DNA of 64,000 nt from Corticium candelabrum. Lineage: Eukaryota > Porifera > Homoscleromorpha > Homosclerophorida > Plakinidae. The notes under the pieces are model-generated. The model saw nothing but the letters and a program-made list of their open reading frames with translations, was not told the origin of the DNA and ran no database searches. Both the position numbers and the translations under genes were made by a program. The stretch covers positions 11,011,917 to 11,075,916 of the forward strand of contig NC_085086.1 of the NCBI RefSeq assembly GCF_963422355.1. The letters run 5' to 3'. This document shows, in pieces, positions 22,201 through 34,749 of the stretch (position 1 is the first letter of the stretch; every line of letters starts with the position of its first letter).

Positions 22201-24822
22201 CAGGGGCGTCGGAAGGGGGTCGGCCGCACGGCCATGGCCGTACCACTTTTCGAAAAATGGACTTTTGCCAGTCGGCCATTAGCGTATACTTCCGGTTTAG
22301 GGTTAACTGATTAAATAAGTAATATATTTCTAGTTACGTTAGCATTCTGTACAGCTAGATTTTCAGGCGGTAATTTATAAATTTACGCTCAGTCACAAAG
22401 ATGAGGCTGGCAACGCGAGGACACGGCAGCGGTAGATAGAGCGCACGCTAACCATTTTCGTGTGCTATATATGCAGATTGACGGGATTCCAGATGTCGGT
22501 GATCAGCCCTGTCAGCCTCGCCGTGCTTCATTTCCAAAAGTTTCGTTTGGGAAAAAAGCCCCAAAATCAAGATCATTTCAAGCTGCTTGGTTCGACAACT
22601 GGCCTTGGCTTCATTGGCACGACTCCGTTGAGAAAGTGTTCTGTCACGTCTGTGTGAAGGCTGCGAAGTCTGGCAAGCTGAAATGCAAGACTGCTGAGCA
22701 GGCATTCATCTATCGCGGAGTTCAAAACTGGAATGATGCCACCCGCTTATTTCGTTCACACGCGAAATCAGACTGCCACAGAGAAGCGGTTGAGTCACTG
22801 ATCACGCTACCTGCCACAACAAAGCACGTTGGTGAACTACTAAGAACTCAATTGGTTGAAGACAGAAAGAGAAACCGGGCCAGCCTCCTTCGCATTCTCA
22901 GGGCGCTGAGGTTCCTGGCACGTCAAGGTATTGCCCTCCGCGGTTCCGCCCTCATCAAAGAGATTGATAGCAATTTGTCACAGCTTCTTCGTCTTTTTTG
23001 TGAGCTTTCTACAGATCTCTCCTATTGGTTGCAGAAAAAGACAAATAAGTACACAAGTGCAGACATACAGAATGAGCTGCTGAAGGTGATGTCACTTCGA
23101 ATTCTTCGAGATGTCTCAGCCAAACTTGAAGGCACACCATACACCATTATGGTAGACGAAACCACTGACGCAAGTACCCAGGAGCAGGTTGTAATAGTTC
23201 TACGATGGGTGGATGAAGACCTAGAGCCTCATGAGGATTTTATTGGGCTGCACATCACTGCTTCAACTGATGCTAAGTCCATTGTAGCAATTATCAGGGA
23301 TGTTCTTGTTCGTATGAACCTTAGTCTGACCAACTGTCGTGGTCAGTGCTATGATGGTGCAGCTGTGATGAAAGGATGTCTATCAGGAGTTGCTGCTCAA
23401 CTCACTCAAGATGAACCACGAGCATTTTTCACTCACTGCTATGGTCATAGCCTCAATTTAGCCTGCCAAGACACCATCAAAGACATAATCCCTATCAAAT
23501 ATGCCCTTGACACAACATTTGAACTGTCAAAACTTCTCAAGTACTCAGCAAAAAGAAAGTCTGAGTACAAGCGACTTCAAGCTGAGATGGCTCCTCAAGA
23601 CCCTGGATTTAGGACACTATGCCCTACGAGATGGACTGTTCGAGCAGCTTCTCTACAGAGTGTTATGCAAAACTTTTCGGTCATCCAATCCAGCTTAGAC
23701 AGTTTTGCAGATATGGCAAAACGAGACCCAGAGATGTCTGCTCGGTGTACTGGTGTTGCTGCTCAGTTTTCTTCATTTGACTTTCTCTTTGGAGTAGCAT
23801 TAGGAGAAAAAGTCTTGAAGTTGGTTGACAATCTGAGCAAAGCTCTTCAGCACAAGAAGATGTCTGCTGCACAAGGTCAAGTGTTAGCAGAACTTACCAT
23901 CAAATCTCTTGCACTAATGCGTACAGAAGCTGAATTCTCAAATTTCTGGGAAAAGTTGATAGAGAAACAAAGCAAAGAAGATGTTGCAGAGCTTTCCCTT
24001 TCTCGGAAAAGGAAGCGTCCTTTGCCGATATGATGAAGGAAGTTCGGGACACTTCGCAACATGTATAGAAGATCATTACCGGGTTATGTATTTTTCCGCT
24101 TTCGATATGGCAATTCAGTCTATCAAAAGCAGATTTGACCAGCCACACTATAAGATATACAGCAAGCTTGAATGCACACTTCTGAAGGGTGCTGCTGGAG
24201 AGAGCTATACGGATGACCTGTCTAGCATACAGGAGTTGTACTGCACAGACTTTGACAGCAATATCCTCCAGACGCAGCTATTGATACTGTATTCTCACTT
24301 TAGAGAAACGGCAGTCACACCAGCCCTGATGGATGTTGTGGACTATGTTAAGTCACTAGGGAAACCCGGCCAGCTGCTGTTGTCTGAGGTGGTCAAACTT
24401 ATACGCTTGATCCTTGTTGCTCCTGCAACAAATGCAACTAGTGAAAGAACGTTCTCAGCTCTCCGCATTGTTAAAACATACCTTCGGTGCACTATGACAC
24501 AGGCAAGGTTAAATCACCTTTTAATGTTGCATGTGCACAAAGAAGCATGTGATAGTCTTGATCTAGAACTATGCATAGATGATTTCTGTAGGGAATCAGA
24601 ACACAGAAGAAACATTTTTGGCTCAATGTAGATTTACGTACAGAAATAGCCTTGTAAGGTTTGACACATGTTGTTCTAGTAGTTACTAAGTGTTAATCTT
24701 GCGTTCTCTGTATGGTATTCAAGCTTTTAGAGAAATGTTTAGCGTGCGTTAACCGTTATATAATCACGCCCACCTAGCGCGCGTTAGGCCGGACCACTTT
24801 AAATTTGCTTCCGACGCCTCTG
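22201..24822 (+). mobile_element. complete hAT transposon with 5-base target duplication
   Basis: Ends CAGGGGCGTCGGAAG and CTTCCGACGCCTCTG are inverted with two mismatches in 15. ACACG is present on both sides (22196-22200 and 24823-24827). The same locus in block II, near 47280-47300, reads atcacacggatagc with a single ACACG: it is the empty site. A five-base duplication is shorter than the usual eight of hAT elements. It agrees with the hAT5 group as I recall it. The element is unique to block I and so younger than the block duplication, or lost cleanly from block II. Confidence 0.88.
22462..24631 (+). pseudogene. hAT-family transposase (ZMYM1/DUF4371-like) with one frameshift
   Basis: The first frame, 22462-24033, encodes a TTF-type zinc finger (FCHVCVKAAKSGK ... 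HAKSDCHRE, residues about 59-110), IMVDETTD (about 230), NCRGQCYDGAAVMKG, HCYGHSLNLACQD and LCPTRWTVRAASL. It ends shortly after RKRKRPLPI. The C-terminal part continues in another frame from about 24005 to 24631 with the hAT dimerisation region (APATNATSERTFSALRIVK). One indel near 24010-24030 accounts for this. Joined, the length would be usual for the family. Everything else looks fresh, so inactivation may be recent, or a base-calling error may be to blame. Confidence 0.85.
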
Positions 24823-26297
24823 ACACGGATAGCATTCTGAATGTAGTTTGCCCTACTATCACCCAGATCACGTGCGGCATGTCAATGGCATTGACTAGAA
24901 TGGCCATGTAGAATGTAAATGCTAGTGATGAGAAGTTACACATGCGTTCTAGAAAGTGTGTTCGGTGAGTGGATGGTCCGGCAATTTAATTTCTACATTT
25001 TAATTTTTATCTCTTAATTTTTCAATTTTTAATTTTTAATTTTTAATTTTTTAATTTTTAATTTTTAATTTTTAATTTTAATTTTTTTGCTTGCATTTTT
25101 ATTTAAAATTTTTGTGTTTATTAAATTTTAACTTTTACTTTTTAATTTTAATTTTAATTTCTATTTTTTTGTAAAAAATGGTTTTTTCTTATCTCTTGAG
25201 GTTAGATTTTTGTAAACTTTAAATTTATCGTTTAAAAGTATTTAATTTTTAGGCACCTATGTGCTCAAAACTAGAAATTTGAACGCGCAGTTCGCTTTTC
25301 TATTTCTAACATGAATAGAAAATAGAAAATAGAAAATTGAAATGACCGAGGCAGGTAGACACAGCGGGGGTCTCAGCGGGGTCTAAGTGGGGTCTCAGTG
25401 GGGTTTCCTTTCGTACGCGTGTCTCAGAAGATCACATTTCCAACCCACAAGCAGGTGTTTGTTTTTACTTTACTTTCTGTCACGTGTCAAACCACTTTGG
25501 CAGCTCTTGACAACTCCGATCTGACCACAACGTTGTGCCAGTGAATACCGCGGTCCCTAGCTGTGTTGGTACGTGCATTGTACACAACACGCTACCTTTA
25601 CCGTAGATGAACCGGTAGGAGGGGAAATGCTATGTTACCGATGCTCCCCACTAGCTAGCGGATCGCCGAGTTGGCAACTGTGGTGACGAAGTATACGGAA
25701 CGACGACTGTTGTCTAGGAAAAATCGAGACACAATTAAACATCGAAACCGTCAACCTACTACAATTAATTAAGTAGTAGACTGCACGCTTTCACGGGCGC
25801 ACTCTAGATGTAGTACACGGTACAGTACCGGTACCGTATACAAGGGTGGGCGTGGTACTCTAGAGCAGGTCACATGTCTCATTTGCATGACGTCGCACAA
25901 CTCACCAAGTATTAAATAATACAGACATGCATGTCCATCGTCAACGCCTTCTGAACTCTAGCTGAAGTCAACTTAACTGAACTCTATTTGCTCAACTCAA
26001 CTCAATTAATTAACTCAACTAGCTAACGTAGAACAGTGTGCGGCTACAACTGAAGGAGTATGGTTACAGGTAGTCAGCTACAGCTAGAGATAGTTATTAA
26101 GTAGACTACCATGTCAATGCTACGTATAGCTACTAGACTCAATAGTGCTAGACAGTGATTAAACGCATTTGTAACATTTAAATCAATAACTATTCGGTGG
26201 GATCAAAATGCGTTTAGCGTCTCATTTTCTAGTGTCACATTGCGTGTACATGTAGCTCTAATGGGAACGGATGAAAACTTAGACTTGCAATAGCTGC
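24823..26297. other. non-coding, with left part of a long inverted-end element
   Basis: From about 24966 (ggtgagtggatggtccggc) it matches the left part of the element at 47426-50039 up to about 26160, where the match stops. The right end of that element is absent here, so the duplication breakpoint falls inside it. 24985-25255 is almost pure T/A (attttta repeats). No gene seen. Confidence 0.55.
24985..25255. repeat. (TTTTTAA)n-like low-complexity tract
   Basis: Runs of taatttttaattttt, repeated in block II at 47450-47670 and, inverted, at 49915-50015. Confidence 0.85.
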
Positions 26298-26461
26298 AGG
26301 GCCAGATCCAGAAGGGGTTCAGGGGGTTTCAACCCCCTTTTTCCAATGAGCGTAGTTCAATAATTTTATATATTTTCATTAAAAAAGAGAAAATTATTAA
26401 TGCTATAAATAACTGCTACCAGGTAAACACCCTCTTTCAAAAATTCCTTGATCCGGTCCTG
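26298..26461. mobile_element. hAT-type MITE, 5-base target duplication
   Basis: Ends CAGGGCCAGATCCAG and TTGATCCGGTCCTG are inverted repeats. AGCTG flanks both sides (26293-26297 and 26462-26466). A relative is at 38522-38687. Lies at the join between block I and block II. Confidence 0.7.
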
Positions 26462-27168
26462 AGCTGGAATTGCATGCACCGCTATGTGTTAGCTGGAAGT
26501 TGTCACCAAACACGGATATGGCCTAGATTCGTGGTCGCAGTGAATTCGGTTATGTATACCGTCAGCGCGGATGTGCAGCGCTAGCAATTCTGCGTTTGTG
26601 CTAATCTAGTTTCTTCGTATCTTACTACACTGTATTACCTCTTAATTGTGATAATACAATTATGACAATTAATATACTAACTATTAATTGCTGCAATTGC
26701 ACACAAATCTTGCATATACTAAAGTTCTATAGTCTGGCAGTTTTACACAAACGCGGCCATTGTGTCTGAAATGCATTAGAAATGACAACGAATATCCTAG
26801 AGTGAAAGTGTATATCGATATCGTGCAGGCCACAGTTCGAATCCAGTCAGCAGTTTGTTGTGGCAGCCACAACACGGATCGTTTCTGATGTCAAACCAGT
26901 TTGATTAGAGGACAAGAGTAAACGAATAGCAATACAACAGGTATATATATATATATCATGGTATCAATATTCAATTGAAATTTTTGTGTTATGCTATACT
27001 ATCCATGTAACAGGTGTGAATACAGAACTAATACCCTAACTCAACAGTACAATCAAACATGCTACGATTATAAAATGCTCAAATGTAGAGCGACTAGATA
27101 AGTACAGAAAGACAGGACAACATCTGCATTCGCATCAGTTTCTAGATCAAGCACAGTTTGTGATGACG
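26462..27168. other. intergenic, no gene seen
   Basis: From about 26680 block II begins. It holds a short (TA)n at 26942-26956. Confidence 0.5.
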
Positions 27169-28754
27169 TCACGCAGCAGTGTCGTGCGACATCGCCTGCA
27201 GGTTAGTCAATATATCTGCGTTAACAAATAATAAATAAAATGTTGAAAGACAAATAAAGACAAACGTTATAAGTACTTGTAAAAGCTGGTCGATCATCTC
27301 TTTCCATTGAACAACAACCTCTCATCAGTTCGTCATATCCATGTGGACAAGGTTTTACTGGAACCTTGAATGGTGTTCCTTCTCTGATGTTCAATGCAAT
27401 CACTACAGGATTGTTCTCTTCTACACAGAAATTCACAAGTAAACTGTATCACTAACGTCAGTCGAAGATAGATATGAAAAGCGCAAACCGCCAAATGGTA
27501 AGATACGCTCTCTGAATTGAAATAGAATGACACCAAAGCTGTCAAACAACGTAAATAAAATTAACATAAAAATTCTGTATCACACAAATTGTATTTTAAT
27601 AAAGCGATGTATTGTACCTGTAAATGTCTGACTTTGCTAACGCTGGCATATCTAGGCGAACAGATCCGTATCGTTCAGGTGCAATGTATCCTAAAGAACC
27701 AGCTGCATGTAATGTAATTCCATCTTCCGTGTAGCTAGCTGCAGTAGTAGTTGTAGCTCGTAATTTTGCCAATCCAAAGTCAGAGATCTGTAACAAGAAA
27801 GCAGAAAATAAATGCTTACAACTTACGCCCTTCCAATTCAATATTGACGATGATAGATGTTAATTGCCTTGCAAGTGTATTTAGTTGATGACTTTTTAAC
27901 CAATATGTTATTTGGTTTTAGATCACGATGAATGACAGGCGGGTCAAGACCATGAAGATATTTCATGCCATCAGCTATCTGACAAGTCATATCCAGCTTG
28001 TTCTTCCATTCGTCCATGTAAAGGACAAATGTGTGAGAAGAAAGTAGAGTGGAAAGATCTCCACCATCAATATACTCTAAAACGATACCGAAGTGACGAA
28101 AATCGATGCAAACTCCAAACATCTTGACAATATGTTTATGAGAAGGAATAGTCAGCAAAATAGAAGATTCTTTCATGATATCATTCATCTCTCTACAAAA
28201 AAACGATATTTTAAATAACGGGAATTTAAAAATGAAAAGACAAATTTCTAGTACACATGCACAAGCACACAAGCACAGAAGCAGACAAGCACACAAGCAC
28301 ACATGCACACAAGCACACAAGCACACAATCACACAAATGGCAAAAGGATAAGAAGCTGTCGCTAAACAGTAATGCCCCTCAACCAGATGGCTGGCTTCAT
28401 GTGCACTAAGTAGAAGTTATGGGCCGTGCTAAGCAATCTCCTGAAGCTTGGCCAGGTGCTCGCAGAAGCACCGACTGCGACGCCAACTGCGGTGTGGGCA
28501 TCCGAAATCCCACCCGGATTCCAGTGGCTGAGGGACTTTGTCACAGTAGGAGGTCTTTGCCACCGCGGCTAAAGACCAGGTACTCATTTATACTCATTAG
28601 TCGACAGAGGCAATTGTGTGTAAGTTTCTTGCCCAAAGAAATTATGACATAATTTGTCATCACTAAACTTGTAACCCTGCAGGTCCCAGATGTTTCCATT
28701 CTCCAAACGCACTCTCTAACCAATTGAGCTGCAGCGCGCGCGCGCGCGCGCGCG

Positions 28755-28835
<81 letters not shown>

Positions 28836-29045
28836 ACATGTCTGTAAAACGAGATCCTCCAATGAATGGTATCTTAAATGCAACGATGGTGTTTCCCTGT
28901 AAGACTGCTTTGTATACGTCAGCAAACCCTCCTCTACCAATCAAGTCGCATCTTCGATCATATATCAAATCTTTGCGTTGGAAAACTTTGTGAGCAGGAA
29001 TTTCGATGCCACGAGCATCAGCTCCAAAATCAACAAGACTTCGAC
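27169..29045 (-). CDS. TKL-type protein kinase domain, six exons (kinase 3); 3' part of receptor 4 gene
   Basis: Exons: complement(join(27169..27215,27277..27420,27489..27538,27618..27787,27868..28192,28838..29045)). [29 protein letters not shown] and RPAFT are visible. The donor of 27277..27420 is ACAA|GTACTT where the other copies have GCAG|GTACTT. It is weaker and changes the split codon. Joined to receptor 4 at 34779 the frame is 2295 bases, 764 residues. The linking intron is 5.7 kb because of the recombinase element. Very close to kinase 1, including the minisatellite and SINE in the first intron. Confidence 0.85.
28258..28335. repeat. (ACAAGC)n-type minisatellite
   Basis: Shorter sister of 8076-8170 with CAGACAAG and CATGCAC variants. 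Confidence 0.75.
28345..28735 (-). mobile_element. tRNA-derived SINE in kinase 3 intron
   Basis: Same SINE as in kinase 1, inherited by duplication. A box (TAGCTCAATTGG-like, here CAGCTCAATTGG) at about 28719-28730 on the minus strand. Confidence 0.55.
28733..28833. repeat. (CG)n followed by (CA)n
   Basis: About 30 bases of alternating CG (28733-28763), then CA to 28833. The sister intron has only gcgctcgcgcacgcaca at this place. Alternating CG is the best known Z-DNA-forming sequence. Confidence 0.95.
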
Positions 29046-29558
29046 CTTGTTGACAGCAATACGACAATTAGATTAGAAGAAGACGGTAACTATACATCAA
29101 ACTAAAACACAGTTGCAAAACAAATAGAACCATGCACACATAAGCAAACCAGTTACACATCCAGCATATCCTAGATATAAAATTTTAAGTACACGTTTAC
29201 TTAATTAACAAAACTTATATATAAAACGTTCAAATTGCATTACACATTCTAGAAAAGACTCTGCTGCAATGTAATTACATATTATCTATTGATTAATGAT
29301 AGCAATTAGCATTAGTATTATAATCATCAATGTTACTAGAAGGCATAGATAGTGTAACCGCTACTGCTGTAACTGCATGGCTACTTACTGAAGATGTAAT
29401 TAATGAACGTATAAACAACAATTCCTCATATGTTTCTTGGCAACCCTCGATCTACGCGTAGAAACATCAAACTTTTACGAAGAACATAAAAATGTATTTC
29501 ATTGAAGTAGAACATACTTAAACGTGTTAATTAGTTAAGAAAATAGTGACACTCTTCA

Positions 29559-32500
29559 TGGAGTTTAACGAACCAGCTAAACGTAGTTGAATTCGTCCGG
29601 AGATGCACTGCTGAGCGCACGCGCACAGCTGAGACAGTCAAGGCCGCTGAATTTAGCACTGGCAGACCGCCTCTTCAAGAAACAGCAGGTAGGTGACTCG
29701 GTTGTTTTTGCGGTTGCGAATGATATCGATTCCGCGTGCTGTTTCTGCCGCCGCGGTGTTTTCGCGCTTTTTGTGCCACGTGGTTGCCTATATCCGAGAG
29801 AGAGGATATCGCGTGCGAGTGGGTGGCGCAAAGCACGCGACAGCGTACCTGGTAGTAGCAAAGATACTTGTCGCAGCGGTTGCAGCGTATAGGGCGTATG
29901 AGCAGATCGCTGGTTGCAATGAACAAAGCGGTAGCTGCTGTGGGCGTTGAGCGCACGCACACAAACGGTTTACGCGGTTTGGTTCTGCAGGGTTGGGTAT
30001 ATTGTCAGAAGCAGAGGCAGTGTCCCACGTACAGTTGATCACCGGCGACGAACCTGCAAGGTTGGTGGGTAAGAGTGCCTGCATGCTCAGTTGCGCTCGT
30101 GGCTTTTGCGCGTTTCGGCTTACGACTCAACGGTGTATTCTCGGTTTATGCAAAACCAACAGTAACAGCCAGCAAGCGGGACCTCCGTGGATGCGCGGGC
30201 GGTGGTGTTTCTTCAACAGTTTCAGGAAATGATGGAGCAGACCGCCGGGAGGGAAGTCGACGAATTCTTGCGGCAGTCGTGGATTAGCAGTTTGGCAACA
30301 GGTCCAGATAGCACAGCTCTATATTTTGCGGAGGCGTTTGTGCTGTACGCGTGGAGCGTGAGCGGCTGTTCGCGCGCATTTTCGTGGATTAGTTGGAGGT
30401 CTGTATGTAGCAGTGTTCCTTTTTTGTGCGTACAAGGACTAATGGACTGAGTGGAGCCATTCGATTTGTACGTCTACTTGCGCGCAGGAAGCGGTTGCGC
30501 AGCTGTTGCCGCGGTGGTGAAAGCATGTGATCACAGACATATTATCTGGGTAGAGGCAAGGTCCCGAAAGACCATGAGCGCGAGTATCTGTGAAACGCGT
30601 GTTCCGTTCGTACACTGTATGTAGTAAATCGAGTTCCGCAAAGCATACAGGCTAAAGCAACTGGGCTGGTAGCTTTGCTTAACCGTCGGCAGACGGGGGC
30701 GCAATGCCAGCGGTAGTCAGTAAAAACAGGAAAGCGCATACTTAGAGATGGCGACGCCGCTGGTGGCTCTAACGGGGCTGTCGGCCAATGGGGTAGTGCC
30801 AGTGGCGGGCAACGTATAAGCGGGTAAGCACACACATGCATATGGCAAGTGTACAGACAGGCAGATGACGGTTGTAAGTAATCAGCAAAAAAATGGCTTT
30901 AATGACCAACGGGAAATGGAAACGCATGACGACTGTAATGACAGCTATGCCATACTGCGGAGCCATCGGCGGATTGTAAGCGAGAGACCAGTGGCGGTCA
31001 GCAAATTGGCCAGGCAGGAGAAGCCACGGCACCGTCTGTGGATGGTCAATGCGGGACCAGGCGGCGATTGTGCCGGTGGCGGCGCAGGCGGTCTGTGGAT
31101 GCAAAGGTGAGCGTCCACGTTGAGCATAGTGGCGTGAGGGCGGCGTGGAGGACGCGCGTTGCACGAATGGCTAGTAGCAGGCGGAGCACACTTCCTTGGC
31201 TTGCGGGTATCGGGGCTAGTCTGTGTACGTTGCCAGCGGCGACGGCTATAGATCACATGCAACTGCTTACGGACAGGTGGAGGAGCAGACGCGTTCAGTC
31301 GTTGGAGAGACGACGGCACCTCGCCGGGGTGCGCCGTTCTTTCTAAGCAAGTTGTTTTCGCTTATAACTGAAACATTTTTGATGAAAAACCTAAGCGGGA
31401 GAGTGAGCGTAGATGGCGGATTTGCTGCCAGACAGTTTCGAATTGCGAAGGCTCGAGGATGGCGCTCCGCGGGATGGGGTTGCAGTGGCGGGAGGACGTG
31501 CGCGTTGGGTGGCACTGGGGCTAGCCTGGGTTCGGTGCTTCGCTGCATGCACTAGCCATAATCGTTGAGAAGCATCCCCAAAAGGTAAAAATACCTGCTG
31601 GCGTACCTGCGTCTGATCGTAAGAATGGCAGCTGGCTGGTCGACACTAGATTTAGAAGGTACGCGCGGTAACACACACGTGCGGGAACAACCTTCTCTAT
31701 GTATAAATATTTGTCGGGCTTTGCTGGGCCGCTGTCGCGAACTGGGGTTCCGTTGTACGGACTGTACCTGGAAACTGACCATGCGACCGCAAATTGCGCT
31801 CTGTCGGTGCGGATCCAGCCTCTTCTTGCGCGGTATTCCATTCGGCAGTCGAGCTCGCAAGTCGCTCTTACTCCGATGCAATTCTCACCTTGTTTTGCGG
31901 CGGTGCCCAGGTGGGGTATCAGTTGCAACAGTGTACCGCTGTGTCGTGGGTGGAACCTATGATTGTGTTAAGGGCACTATTGTGCACTCACAAGCACGCG
32001 TGTGGCACATACGAAGTACGAGGCTGCGGAACCGGTGGCTGCACGGGAGAAAGGTGAGGCTACTACGATGAAAAGAGGTTCAAAGTCACAGACCGGAGGG
32101 TAGAAAACTACAGAAGACCGTGGTGGTGGCAGATGGCGTTTGGGGCTGAACTGGCGGCGAGTGGTTGCGGTGTGTTTGCGTGCAGGGGCCCTCTTGTAAC
32201 TACAGGCTGGCGGCGGTCGGCCGCTTTCTTCCCTCGATAGCAACGCAGTCGGATGCGTTCGGCTTGTGGTGCCGCTAGGAAAAGCGGAACAAGTCTTGGG
32301 TTCAGCTGCATGGCATGGCCCACATCCTGGGTTGGCGTTCTCATTGCGCCTGGGGAGATGGTCTCAGTGGTGTTGACAGTGGTTGTGTTTGAAAGCAGGC
32401 TGCGCGGCCGTTTACGTTCAGTTTGGGTCGGACGGTGCTACTGTCGTGGCAGCCGTTTGAAAATTAATTGCAGCGAAAACAGCGTGTGATACAACTATCA

Positions 32501-34134
32501 CGCATTCTCCATTTTGTGGCGGCGCACTGTAGCTTTGCGTTCACGTCGGCACGCAGTCCATGCGAAGGCGCGAAACGCAGTCGCTGACGAGATGTCGCGA
32601 AACCTGGTGGACTGGTCATTGGTTGTTTGGTCTACATCTTGACCCAGATCCACTTCCAGTGACACCAAGCGTGGCGGTGTTGGTATGCCACACCGACATC
32701 GACTGGACGTCGGACTGCTGGAACGATCGGTTTCTTGCTTGTTTGGCGCTGGGCTAGCCCCGGTCACGTTGCGTGCATATCAGTCAGGTTACTCACGGTA
32801 TCAACAGTCCTGCGAGGGAAGCGGTATCGCACTAATCCGAAACCCAACATCTGAACAGGCTCTATGTTTGTTAGTGGCGTTCCTAGCGAACAAGAGTATC
32901 GCGCACTTCACCCAAAAATGTCCTGTTAGCGGTGCGCCATGTTCGCATTCGGCACGGTTTAGGAAACATCTCTTGCAGTCTCTCTGCCACTGTTGGTGTA
33001 CTGGTCTTACAGGGCATTACGCGGTCGACGACAAATCTCAAATGGCGGCAACGATTTCCAATCACTCCAGATTTGTAGTACTCAGACTGAAAGACCACTG
33101 GGCCTCAAGAGTGGACGAGCGGAACGTGGTGATGGTTTGAGCTGCATGTTGTTTGTCTTTCTTTGGTTTTATGCGCGCTGGCGAAGTTAAAGTACTGTAC
33201 AGTTTGTGCCGACCGTTGAATCGTCGGTTCATCTGACAGTTAGCAATGTTGCAGTGGACTCCCTCTTGAACCCATTTCCTAATAAGAGTTAGGCTCATGC
33301 AGTCAAAAAATGGACCCGTTTTGGCGAGATGTTGATATCTATCTCGGGAAGACGGGTATCGCTTCTTGTCCTATTACGCGGCAATGCTGGTTTGCCTCGC
33401 TCGGCGAGGTCGAGAGGCAAGCCCGTTGTTTCTGTGCTTTGATGGAATGCCTTTGTCTATGCAACGACTCGTCAGAGAAGTGGGGGAGGCACTAGAAGCC
33501 GAGTTTTTGTGTTCGTTTACTCGAGGCACAGCTTTAGGATTGGAGCCGCAACCACACCTGCAGAACTGAATCTACGATCCAGACGCTGGTGAGGTGAAGG
33601 AGCGACGTTTGCAAGCGCTACGTAAACCTTGACGCCAAGACTCTAGCGGCATACTCTCAGTCGTTAGTAGCTTCCCGCCGGAGACGGAGCGATGAGAAGT
33701 TTGCCGAAGACACGGCGGTAGCATGCTTGCTTTCTACCCAGCGAATAGTTGTACAGTGTACGTGGGGTGCATGGTTGCTTATGCACGGGCGTGCAATAGA
33801 CGCATGCCCACTAGACAGTGACGAGGCACTCACCCCTGACAGCTGAGCGGCGGTACGTAGCTGAATGAGTTTTGGAGAGTTAGGTCCTGGAGAAGTAGCT
33901 TGGGTGCGGGGCAACCTCGCAGTTGGGCGTGGTCGCCTTCTTTGTGGGCCGGAGTCAGGTCTGAAGTCCTGGATTCGCGCTGGACGTTGGTTCTCCTAAA
34001 CCATAATGAGCTGGTCCGGGCTCCGCCTACTCTCCACGGCCACACCTTCATTATGCAAGCTGGTTCAGGTAAGTGGTCGCGTTAATTAAGTCTGCAAACG
34101 ATCATCGTCACTGGAAAACTGACGGAGGTAAGAA
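29559..34134 (+). mobile_element. tyrosine-recombinase-type element, long copy
   Basis: About 4.6 kb insertion in the receptor 4-kinase 3 intron, GC-richer than its surroundings. Left part and right end match 9473-11570. The middle (about 31445-33930) adds the recombinase region. TTCA flanks both ends (29555-29558, 34135-34138). No reverse transcriptase was recognised, so it could be Crypton-like, or a DIRS-like element that has lost its RT. Reading frames are broken throughout. Confidence 0.6.
32685..33850 (+). pseudogene. tyrosine recombinase (phage-integrase-like) remnant
   Basis: 32685-32900 encodes a core-binding type segment: GLAPVTLRAYQSGYSRYQQSC, then SEQALCLLVAFLANKSI. After frameshifts, SFFGFMRAGEV (about 33155-33190), VDIYLGKTG (about 33331-33357), AMLVCLARRGREASPLFLCFDG (33381-33446) and HSFRIGAATTPAELNL (about 33526-33575) follow in different frames. 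HSFRIGAATT carries the HxxR signature of the catalytic domain. A nucleophilic Tyr cannot be placed with confidence. At least three frame breaks make it inactive. Confidence 0.7.
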
Positions 34135-34749
34135 TTCAACAAAAATTATAAATTTGAAATGGACTTTAGAACAAGCACACAAGTCTACTTACGCCCGGAG
34201 TAATTATTCAACATCACTTATTGATTATGCACACAATAGCCAGAAAGTGTAATGACACACCTTGGCCTGCCTAATCGTGCGTTAGTGCGCTAGCGCCATG
34301 CCACGGTTCACACCGGTCATATCACGACAAGCGTAACGCCATTCTATCGTCGTAAAGAGTAGCATTACAATTGCATTCTTTTTAGTGGCGTTAGTGGTTG
34401 CACGTGACTTTGGCACGTACATATGCGGTAGAATACAAGAACAACATGGCGACGTATTGCAGTCAAGAGAAAACGTGTACTACGTGCCTGCTACAACTTC
34501 CTGCCGCCTCTGAAGGAGCTGTCAGAGAAAAAACAAAATATCTCTCTTCAAAGTCTGAAGCTAGCGTCAAGACATCTCTTGCTGGATATGACGGATGAAA
34601 ACTGTCGAGGCCAATTATGCTCACGTGCCACGTGACTTACTAATCATAATTAACGGTGTTAATAGCTAAAGCGCTTGCGCTAATGTTGGCCTAGTTTTAT
34701 AGTTAGTCCAGATATAGGTGTGAATACATGCTATTAGTCATGCAATTAA
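34135..34749. other. right part of linking intron / receptor 4 3' flank
   Basis: Matches 11571-12193. The 66-codon frame at 34398-34598 is not open at the same place in block I (11850-12000 region), so I do not call it. Confidence 0.5.

Noticed and set aside
34398-34598. A small secreted-type protein (MHVTLARTYAV...) downstream of receptor 4
   Set aside because: The corresponding sequence in block I is not open, so there is no sign of coding constraint.
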